A DNA stretch of 64,000 bases from NCBI GenBank assembly GCA_016281125.1, contig JAEEIA010000001.1, positions 1 to 64,000 of the forward strand, read 5' to 3'. A program made the position numbers and the translations under genes. Below, one piece after another: positions 9,762 to 17,858 of this stretch. The notes under the pieces are model-generated. The model searched no databases, was not told where the DNA came from, and saw only the letters and a program-made list of their open reading frames with translations. The first letter of the stretch is position 1. Every line of letters starts with the position of its first letter. Source of the stretch: Oscillospiraceae bacterium. Lineage in GTDB: Bacteria; Bacillota; Clostridia; Oscillospirales; Ruminococcaceae.

Positions 9762-10688
9762 TTACCAGCCGGTATCGAGCGAGATTGCGTCTGCGTCACC
9801 GAGATTCGTCATGGAATCCTGGATCTGCTGACCGAGCAGCTTCTGTTTTGCAGAGCGCACTTCCTCTTCGGAAAGCTCATGGTTGACGTCGTCGGAGAGC
9901 GTCATACTCTTGCTGCCGATCTGGGCGGAGGTGACTGCGATGATCTTGATCATGGCAGCAAGCTGTCCGCCGGAATACGCATGAACAACGGTATCCTTGG
10001 AGCCGGTGAATTCCTCGAGCATCTCGTCATTGGCTTCGCTGCCGATGCCGAGTGCGGCCTTCAGACCGAACTTATACCAGCTGTTCTGCTTCAATTCCTC
10101 AAGCGCTTCCTTGTAGTCGTCCGACGGATAGCCGTCCGTCATCAGGAAGATGACCGGTGCGAACGACAGGGAAGGCGAATTGAGGAAGCTGTTGCGGGAC
10201 ATTCTGGAGGAGAGCTCACGGAATGCCTCGCCCATATTGGTCACGCCGTCCGCGCGCAGACGGGACCATTCAAAGTCTTCGATCAGGATCGGCTCGGAGT
10301 ACATCCAGCGAACCTGTGTACCGAAGGTCAGCACGGCGATCTTGACATCGGTGTCTGCTTCACCGACTCTGCGGATCTCCGGAATCAGCTCCTCCATAAC
10401 GGTATTGAGCTCACCGATCTTCTTGCCGACCATGCTGCGCGAGGTGTCGATCAGGAAGAAGATGACGAGGCTCTTTTTGGAAACGCCGGTTGCGCTCAGC
10501 GGATCGTCGTCATCAAAGTCGAACAGCGCATCATCGGGTTCCTCAACGGGAGCAGGAGCGGCCTTGCCCTCTGCTGCCGCCGCAAGATTCTGAAGCGATG
10601 CCGCAGTCGCTTCCATCGCTTTTGCAGCATCCTCCGGCAGCTTATCCGCCGGATTGCCCGTCGGCTTGTTTTTATTGTCCTTACTCAT
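9762..10688 (-). CDS. vWA-domain protein (TerY-like)
   Basis: MIDAS DTSRSM; VIFLMTDGYPSDDYKEAL; adjacent to PP2C and kinase. Confidence 0.85.
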   Translation of the reverse strand: MSKDNKNKPTGNPADKLPEDAAKAMEATAASLQNLAAAAEGKAAPAPVEEPDDALFDFDDDDPLSATGVSKKSLVIFFLIDTSRSMVGKKIGELNTVMEELIPEIRRVGEADTDVKIAVLTFGTQVRWMYSEPILIEDFEWSRLRADGVTNMGEAFRELSSRMSRNSFLNSPSLSFAPVIFLMTDGYPSDDYKEALEELKQNSWYKFGLKAALGIGSEANDEMLEEFTGSKDTVVHAYSGGQLAAMIKIIAVTSAQIGSKSMTLSDDVNHELSEEEVRSAKQKLLGQQIQDSMTNLGDADAISLDTGW

Positions 10689-10735
10689 TATTCAGATACT
10701 TCCTTTCCTCCAAAATGCGGATGCATCATTGGGCA

Positions 10736-12079
10736 TCAGAGCGATGCCGTCACCTCACCGAAATCAATGATCAGGCCCTGCCAGATCGGGAAACCCTTTC
10801 CGGGCGGAATCTCGTAGAAATCGCCGTCCGGCATTTTTGCGCGCCATGTTTTGTCGGACATGTTCTTGAAGCCCAGCACACCGGGCTTCAGCTTGTTTTC
10901 GACAAGCATACCGGCGACTGTCTGAAAGTCCTCGGAATCCGGATCAATCTCACAGTCATAGAAGACGGATCCGACATACAGCGGCATACGGTTTTTGCGG
11001 TTGCTGAATTTGAGCGTTTCAAAGATTGTACCGCATTGCGGGCATTTATAGGTCTTGAAATCGACCATCTTGAACATGGATGTGAAATTGGTTCTGCCGC
11101 AGGTACACTGGATAATCTCGGAACGAAGGCGGATGAAGATCTTCTGCCATTCGTTCTCAATGATCCGCTTGTTCGGATCGGAGATGCCCAGCGTAAAGGA
11201 GCGGATGAACGCGTCCTTGACATAATCGGGATAAATGCGCCAGAACTTGATCACGTTGTCGTGGATGCCGCGGACGGGGCGGTTGCTGGCGTCATCCGGG
11301 TCGTAGATAAAGACTGCGTTCTGACCGTAATGCTTCAGCTCTGAGGATTCGGTCAGGCACACGTCCTTGACGACCTTTTCGCCCTCCATCGGATCGCCGC
11401 GGAACAGCAGCTTGAAGAGCACGACCGCGAGCGAATATTTATCCGTCTGGACATTCGGCTTTGCAACGCCGCGGACGACCTCCGGCGCCATATATCCGGG
11501 CTTGCCGCCGATGCCGAAGTTGCTGCCGTCCGGTGCGATGTTGTCGCAGTCACAGACGAGCACGGCGCCGGTATCCATATTGATGAAGAAGCCGCCGTCG
11601 TTCAGGTCCTGATAGCTCTTTCCGGCACGATGGAGCTGGCGGAACGCATTGACGATGTTGATGACCGCCGTCACCATTGCGTACAGGCTGGTGAACCGCA
11701 CGGGCGTCTTTGTGGAACGTCCGGTCAGCGGATCGACCGAGAGCTTGTAGGTGTTGAGGATATCGACGAAGGAATCGAAGCTCTCGGGCTTCAGCTCCAT
11801 GAGGTAGCCGAAGGTGCCGTCCTCTTTTTCCTTGGTCAGGTATTTCGGCCACAGGAACTTATTGCTCGGGGGACCGTCACTGATATTGTTCTGGATATTC
11901 TTGCGGAACGCCTTGGGGTTCTTCATCTTGTCGATGTCATACCACTTGAGCGCCCATTTCATGCCGTTATACCGGACGAGGTAGACGATACCCTGTCCGC
12001 CGCTGCCGATGACACCGAGTACCTGCGCTTTGCCGCCGTACTCCATTTCGACTTCCTGGCCGATCGAAAGCTCTACCAT
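10736..12079 (-). CDS. Ser/Thr protein kinase with C-terminal zinc ribbon (TerY-P-type)
   Basis: GSGGQGIVYLV glycine loop, WALKWYD, SYQDLNDGG catalytic loop, VLVCDCDN, GKPGYMAPE; CTCGRTNF...YKCPQCGT. Confidence 0.85.
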   Translation of the reverse strand: MVELSIGQEVEMEYGGKAQVLGVIGSGGQGIVYLVRYNGMKWALKWYDIDKMKNPKAFRKNIQNNISDGPPSNKFLWPKYLTKEKEDGTFGYLMELKPESFDSFVDILNTYKLSVDPLTGRSTKTPVRFTSLYAMVTAVINIVNAFRQLHRAGKSYQDLNDGGFFINMDTGAVLVCDCDNIAPDGSNFGIGGKPGYMAPEVVRGVAKPNVQTDKYSLAVVLFKLLFRGDPMEGEKVVKDVCLTESSELKHYGQNAVFIYDPDDASNRPVRGIHDNVIKFWRIYPDYVKDAFIRSFTLGISDPNKRIIENEWQKIFIRLRSEIIQCTCGRTNFTSMFKMVDFKTYKCPQCGTIFETLKFSNRKNRMPLYVGSVFYDCEIDPDSEDFQTVAGMLVENKLKPGVLGFKNMSDKTWRAKMPDGDFYEIPPGKGFPIWQGLIIDFGEVTASL

Positions 12080-12133
12080 ACGAATCTGTCCTCCCGTATT
12101 TTAGTAATGTAAGTCCGAGAATGATGTCCGGAT

Positions 12134-13195
12134 TCAGCGCGATGCCGCCGGGAGATAGGTTTCTACCGGAATTGCATTGCTGAGGCAGTATTTGTATACA
12201 TATGAATTTTCAACACAGACAATCGTCAGCCGCGGGCAGTATGCAAACGCATTCTTGTCAATGAACTTGACGCTGCTCGGGAGCGTCAGCTTGCGGAGCT
12301 TTTCGCAGCCTGCGAAGGCCTGCTCGCCGATGCTGCTGACGGTATCGGGAATCTCGACAATCTCCAGGCTCTTGCAGAAGGAGAATGTACTGTCTGCGAT
12401 CTCGAACACGCCCTTCGGCAGATTGATGCTGACGAGCTTCTCGCACTGGCTGAACGCCGCCTGACCGATCATGCGGAGGGAATCCGGCAGCTCGATCATT
12501 CTGAGGTGCTTGCAGTTGGAGAATGCGTATTCGCCGATTGCAAGCAGGGAATCCGGCAGCTGCACGGAGCGCAGGTTGCCGAAGCCGTCGAAGCTGAATT
12601 CCTCGATCTTCGTACATCCGTCGGGGATGACGACATTCCGCGAAAGAAAACGGTATTTGGAAGCCGCCGCGCGCGTGAACACATTATCGTTGACGCTGAC
12701 GGGGCGGGTGCGTTCCTGCTTTTCCTCTTCCTCCCCGGTTTTCTCCTTGACGCGAAGCGGGGATTCATAAGGCCAGCCGAGCATATAGGTCAGACATGCG
12801 AGCACGAATTCGGCGGCATTGTCCGAAAGGAACTTTTCGCCGAGCATGATGCTCTTGGCTTTTGTAATCGCCATCTCGTGGTTGCCTTGCTCAGAGAGCA
12901 GCACGCCGAGCATGTTGTCTTCAATCATGGAACGAAGGAGCTTTCTCTCCTTGTCATATTCGGCAATGTAATCATTGATGAGCGCAGTGAAGCGTTTCTC
13001 ATGGAAGAGCAGGCTGCCGTTGTACTTCATGAACAGGTCGCCCGAATGCTCCTTGAGCATCGTCTTCAGCTGCAGCTGAATATGCTGGGTATTTTCAAAT
13101 CCCTCTATGTTCTGGGGGGCAGGTGCTCCGCAGCCCGGACAGGAAATACTGTTCGGAGGGAGTTCTGCATGGCATTTCTCACACTGCATAGTCAA
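12134..13195 (-). CDS. Zinc-ribbon and BspA-type leucine-rich-repeat (LRR_5) protein
   Basis: CEKCHAELPPNSISCPGCGA; repeated IPDTVSSIGEQAFAGCEKL-type motifs. Confidence 0.85.
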   Translation of the reverse strand: MTMQCEKCHAELPPNSISCPGCGAPAPQNIEGFENTQHIQLQLKTMLKEHSGDLFMKYNGSLLFHEKRFTALINDYIAEYDKERKLLRSMIEDNMLGVLLSEQGNHEMAITKAKSIMLGEKFLSDNAAEFVLACLTYMLGWPYESPLRVKEKTGEEEEKQERTRPVSVNDNVFTRAAASKYRFLSRNVVIPDGCTKIEEFSFDGFGNLRSVQLPDSLLAIGEYAFSNCKHLRMIELPDSLRMIGQAAFSQCEKLVSINLPKGVFEIADSTFSFCKSLEIVEIPDTVSSIGEQAFAGCEKLRKLTLPSSVKFIDKNAFAYCPRLTIVCVENSYVYKYCLSNAIPVETYLPAASR

Positions 13196-13646
13196 CTCTC
13201 CTGATTCAGTCTGGATCTACCTTTTTTTGTGCGGCACGGCGCAGTACGCCGTACCAAAGATACTACTTATGACATTATAGCATGTTTTTGCGCAGTTGTC
13301 AAGTAAGATGTGCGCTTTAATTCGCGTATCCGCTAAGAAAAAAAGGCGGTTTTCTCCCTCTGCGGAAATGAAAAACAAAATACGCAAATAGTGTGGAAAT
13401 TCGTATGTTTTCTGATATTAAAGGGGGACTTTCGATGCGGTTATTTTACTTTGCGTTTGTTTATTTTGCATAAAAAATGAATAAAAAGATTGTGCCTTGT
13501 AAAACTGATTAAGCCTTGATATTTTTGCATAATTGTGATATTATAAATATATGAAAGGGCAGGATGTGTCAGTGAAGGGAGCATTCTGCGGATTCAATAC
13601 GGGTAAACCACAGTCAGTTATACCAAAAATGCAGGAGGAAGTTTAC

Positions 13647-15095
13647 ATGAAGAAGGCAAGCAGAAAGCTGCGGATCAGGCCGCTGCTGTGCGGGCTCGCC
13701 CTGCTGACGAGTTTCACGCTGACCGGCTGCTCAGTTCCGGGAAGCAGCGGCTCCGCCGGCGGCAGACCACAGACCACAAAAATCTATGTAATCGGTCAGT
13801 CACAGGGCATTTCGTTCTGGGACGACGTTGAGCAGGGTGCAAATGAAGCCGGTGAGGAATTCGGTTACGAGATCCATTATTCCAATGCGGAATCCGTTTC
13901 GGACGTGCAGTCACAGATCGATCTGATCAATGAAGCGATTTCTCAGCAGGCAAACGCGATTGTCATCTCGCCGAATGATGAGGCCAAGCTGAAGGATTCC
14001 ATTCAGGCAGCACGCGATGCCGGCCTTACCATTATCACGATCAACGCGGATTTTGAAGATACCTCGATGCGTTCGTCCTATGTCGGCACGAATAACCTGA
14101 CGGCCGGAAAGATCGCAGGCCGCCATATTGTCGAGGCGCTTACCGATCCGGTCAACGAGAAGATCCTTGTTGTAACGCATTCCGAAACTGCAAACTCCGC
14201 AGTTTCCCGTGTCAGCGGCATGTGCATGATTGACGGTCCGGCTTACGGTCAGGCAATGCAGAAGTCTATGCAGGAAGCGGCCATGGCAAGAGCTGCTGCA
14301 ATGCAGCAGGGCGGCCAGGGCAACGCAGGCGGTCCTCCCGAAGGTGCGGGCGGTCCTCCGGCAGATGCACAGCAGGGCAACGCAGGCGGTCCTCCGGCAG
14401 ATGCACAGCAGGGCAACGCAGGCGGTCCTCCGGCAGACGCGCAGCAGGGCAATGCGGGCGGTCCTCCGGCAGATGCACAGCAGGGCAATGCAGGCGGTCC
14501 TCCGGCAGATGCACAGCAGGGCAACGCAGGCGGTCCTCCGGCAGATGCACAGCAGGGCAACGCAGGCGGTCCTCCTCCCGACGGCGCAGGCGGCCCTCCT
14601 GCGGAGCAAAGCGGCCCTTCGGAAGAAGCGGCAGCTTCCCGCGAAGCGGCAATGCAGGGCGGCAAAGGTACGCTCCCGGCGAATGTCATGGTCAGAAACT
14701 GCGGCGGTGACCTGAATGTTGCAAAGACAATGACGATGGAGGCACTGAAAGAGAATCCGGATATCAAGGTCGTGTATTCTACGAATGAAACCTCGACGCT
14801 CGGTGTCTGCCAGGCGATTCAGGAGCTGGGACTTGAGCCGGATGAAATGACTGTCATCGGCTTCAATTCCAATGAATCGGAGCTCCAGTATCTCCGCGGC
14901 GGCGTTCTGGATGCACTGGTTGTCCAGAATCCGTACAACATCGGCTACCTCGGCGTGTACTATGCCGGGCAGTTTGCTACCGGCGGCGGTGCTTCCGGCA
15001 TGGAGTATACCGGTGTTGTGTATGTGACGGCAGAGAACATTGATGACGATGATATTCAGCTGATTCTGGATCCGAAGAAGTATATCGGTTACTAA
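13647..15095 (+). CDS. Periplasmic sugar-type substrate-binding lipoprotein with GNAGGPPADAQQ repeat insertion
   Basis: Lipobox LTGCS; IYVIGQSQGISFWDDVEQGANEAGEEFGYEIHY; SD AGGAGG. Confidence 0.8.
   Translation: MKKASRKLRIRPLLCGLALLTSFTLTGCSVPGSSGSAGGRPQTTKIYVIGQSQGISFWDDVEQGANEAGEEFGYEIHYSNAESVSDVQSQIDLINEAISQQANAIVISPNDEAKLKDSIQAARDAGLTIITINADFEDTSMRSSYVGTNNLTAGKIAGRHIVEALTDPVNEKILVVTHSETANSAVSRVSGMCMIDGPAYGQAMQKSMQEAAMARAAAMQQGGQGNAGGPPEGAGGPPADAQQGNAGGPPADAQQGNAGGPPADAQQGNAGGPPADAQQGNAGGPPADAQQGNAGGPPADAQQGNAGGPPPDGAGGPPAEQSGPSEEAAASREAAMQGGKGTLPANVMVRNCGGDLNVAKTMTMEALKENPDIKVVYSTNETSTLGVCQAIQELGLEPDEMTVIGFNSNESELQYLRGGVLDALVVQNPYNIGYLGVYYAGQFATGGGASGMEYTGVVYVTAENIDDDDIQLILDPKKYIGY
14319..14605 (+). 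repeat. 36-bp coding tandem repeat (GNAGGPPADAQQ)
   Basis: About six near-identical ggcaacgcaggcggtcctccggcagatgcacagcag units. Confidence 0.9.
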
Positions 15096-15113
15096 GAGAG
15101 GGAGGATACAGAA

Positions 15114-16340
15114 ATGGCAAACAAAAAAACGAAAACCGGTTTGGGATATATCTTCCTTGCGATCGGCTTCGCACTGGTTATGGCAGTGAACATTTTCCTT
15201 GTCAACTGGGTTTACGGCAGATTCACTGAAACCTCCGACCTGATGTCAACGCAGAGTAAGGCAATCAACTCCGCGAACGGTCAGCTCCAGACACTGAACG
15301 AGCAGTTCACGCAGCTTGTTACGCAGATCGGTGTTCCGCGTCAGCATACCGGCGCGATCAACGGTTTGTTCCCGGCGATCCAGGCTTCCCTGAACACTTT
15401 TGAGAGCCTTGAGGGACACGATGAATATGCGATCCGCCGATTCAAGCATGCGCGTGCGTACATTGATGCATATCAGCAGAAGGTTATTGAGTACTGCACG
15501 CAGGTCCTGAATTACGAGGACGGCGATGATGAAGAAGCAAAGGCAGAGTTTTACAGCAAGCTGCCGGATATTTATGAGCAGGAAATCGCGCCGCTTCAGG
15601 CATCTGCATCCGAAATGCTGGTCGCAACGGTCGGTATCTCGAATGTTGCAGCAGCGAAAAGAACCCGCGCCCTCAACAGGAATATGAACCTTGTCCGACT
15701 GCTCATGCTCGGCATTCTGCTCATCGGCGAGGCTGCAATCATCGTTGCAGGCCGGTTCAGAAAGCGTGCAACGGAAGAGCTCAGCCGTAAGAATGCACAG
15801 TTCGCGGATGCTTCCAGCAAGCTGATGCGTTCCCGCGAAAAGATGGAGGACTTTGCTGTCACGAGCATCCTGACCGGTTTGAAGAACCGTTATGCACTTG
15901 AGCAGGATATCGGCGGCCGTCTGGCGGAGGAGCAGTTCAATATCGCCGTGTTCGATATGGACAATTTCCGCAGCATCAACGATACCTACGGCTATGATTT
16001 CGGCGACGAATATCTGTCGCAGGTTGCAGAGCGCTTGAAGAGTGAATTCGATCAGTTCGCTGATATCTACAACATCACCGGCAATGAGTTCTGCTTCGTG
16101 TTCAAGCGTACGGTTTCCGATACGCAGGCCATCCGTCTGGTGGACAGCATTGCAGCTGTCATGAGCAGCCCGTACACGATCTTCAACCTGACGGTGCAGC
16201 TCTCCGTTTCCGCAAGTACCTATCACTATCTTGCGGGCGACTGCCTGAACGTCAACTCGCTGCTTGTCAAGATGGACAATGTGCTCCGTAATGCAAAGCG
16301 CGCGGGCGGCGGCCAGATTCTCCAGGTTGTGAACATCTGA
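15114..16340 (+). CDS. Membrane protein with degenerate GGDEF domain
   Basis: FDMDNFRSINDTYGYDFGDEYLSQVAERL...NITGNEFCFVF; two TM segments. Confidence 0.8.
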   Translation: MANKKTKTGLGYIFLAIGFALVMAVNIFLVNWVYGRFTETSDLMSTQSKAINSANGQLQTLNEQFTQLVTQIGVPRQHTGAINGLFPAIQASLNTFESLEGHDEYAIRRFKHARAYIDAYQQKVIEYCTQVLNYEDGDDEEAKAEFYSKLPDIYEQEIAPLQASASEMLVATVGISNVAAAKRTRALNRNMNLVRLLMLGILLIGEAAIIVAGRFRKRATEELSRKNAQFADASSKLMRSREKMEDFAVTSILTGLKNRYALEQDIGGRLAEEQFNIAVFDMDNFRSINDTYGYDFGDEYLSQVAERLKSEFDQFADIYNITGNEFCFVFKRTVSDTQAIRLVDSIAAVMSSPYTIFNLTVQLSVSASTYHYLAGDCLNVNSLLVKMDNVLRNAKRAGGGQILQVVNI

Positions 16341-16459
16341 TTTGCAGGCCGGAAAATGAAGAAAACAGCAGGGGAGAGGATCCGGAAGCGGATCTTCTCC
16401 CCGTGTTTTTCTCAATGTATAAAATGATATAAAAAAATATTACGGGTTGCGAAAATATA

Positions 16460-16488
16460 TTGACTTTTCATGAATTCCGTAGTATAAT
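16460..16488 (+). promoter_or_regulatory. Promoter upstream of the DivIVA-like gene
   Basis: TTGACT-N17-TATAAT. Confidence 0.75.
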
Positions 16489-16606
16489 AGATTTATATAT
16501 AAGGCAGCGTGCGCACAGGCAGCCGCGGGAGGCTATGCGCACCGTCCGGACGGGTCTTTTGCTTGGGATCCGGATGCGGAACTGCCTGCGGACAGGAGGT
16601 TGAAAT

Positions 16607-17812
16607 ATGTCTGAATCGAGATTTATGCAGACTGTGCTGTTCGGCGGCTATGAGCGATCTGCCGTTGAGGAACGGTTTGAATCTCTCAGCACACAGCTCT
16701 TTACCGTGAAAAATGAGCTGCGGGAAACCAAAAAGCTGCTCTCAGAACTGAAAAAAGGCTCTGACGAGGCCGCCGCGCTGGAGGAGATCCTTTCCGATGA
16801 GCGCGTCAAAATGGCGCAGGTCCAGGCACAGAACGAAACCGTGACAAAGAAAATCCGTGCGGCTGAGGACGATCTGGCCGCGCGCGATCAGGAGATAGCG
16901 CAGCTGAAAGCGCAGATCGCGGAGCTTCAGGATACACTGACGCAGAAAACCGAAAAGCTGACCTATCTGGAGGCAAATTCCGATGCGGAAGCGCTCAGCG
17001 CCGTGTTCATCGAGGCGCAGAAGTCAGCAGACCTGCTCGTCAGCATGGCGAAGAAGGATGCCGCTGCGCTGGAGGCCAATTCCAAGCGCCTTGCGGATAA
17101 CCTGGTCGCTGAGGCGAACAATACCGCCAGAAAGCTGATCTATGACGCAGAAACGAAGAGCGCGGAGCTGCTCTTCGATTCTGAAACGCGCAGCGAGCAG
17201 CTTTCTGCCGCAACCGAGAATATCAAGGCCTATGTGCTGGACGACGTGACGCGGCTGAAACAGAACGTCACCGCGCTCAGAGAGGCATTCGAGAATCTGC
17301 GGGAAGGCGGCGTGTCCTCGCTGAGCGAGGCCGAACAGCTGCTGATCCGGGCAGACGAGGATCTTAGGGCGGGCGGCGTGCCTGTTTACCGCGAGATCAT
17401 CGTACCGAAGAATACGGTGCCCGCAGAGCCGGAATATGAACCGGTCGATCACACATATTATACGCCGGAGGACGAAGCCGCAGCTGAGGCGAAGATCCGC
17501 CGTGAGGATGAGCTCAAGCGCCTGCGCGCGATGGCAAATTCTCTGAACGGTGAGAATCCGGAGGAACCCGTTCCGGGTATGCCGCAGCCGCCTGCTCCGG
17601 TGCTGGAACAGGAAGCTGCGCCGGCTGCTGAGGCAGAGGCTGCCGATGAGAACGGCGGGGAGCATCTCTCTCCGGAAGCCCATGAGGCGGCCGTAACGCC
17701 GGAAAAGGTCGGCAAAATCGTTCCGGATCTGGCCGCGCTCGCTGCACAGGCGGACGCGCTCACCCAGCAGGGCAAAAAGAAATACAAATATCCGGGTCGG
17801 AAAAAGTCGTGA
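16607..17812 (+). CDS. DivIVA-like coiled-coil protein
   Basis: N-terminal FMQTVLFGGYERSAVEERFESLSTQL, long heptad-rich coiled coil; SD AGGAGG. Confidence 0.65.
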   Translation: MSESRFMQTVLFGGYERSAVEERFESLSTQLFTVKNELRETKKLLSELKKGSDEAAALEEILSDERVKMAQVQAQNETVTKKIRAAEDDLAARDQEIAQLKAQIAELQDTLTQKTEKLTYLEANSDAEALSAVFIEAQKSADLLVSMAKKDAAALEANSKRLADNLVAEANNTARKLIYDAETKSAELLFDSETRSEQLSAATENIKAYVLDDVTRLKQNVTALREAFENLREGGVSSLSEAEQLLIRADEDLRAGGVPVYREIIVPKNTVPAEPEYEPVDHTYYTPEDEAAAEAKIRREDELKRLRAMANSLNGENPEEPVPGMPQPPAPVLEQEAAPAAEAEAADENGGEHLSPEAHEAAVTPEKVGKIVPDLAALAAQADALTQQGKKKYKYPGRKKS

Positions 17813-17858
17813 CATAATCAGGAAACAGACTTGAAAAGGAATTGAGGAGTGTAGTAAA

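Noticed and set aside
14319-14605. 36-bp repeats resembling CRISPR direct repeats
   Set aside because: Units are directly abutting without spacers and encode GNAGGPPADAQQ in frame
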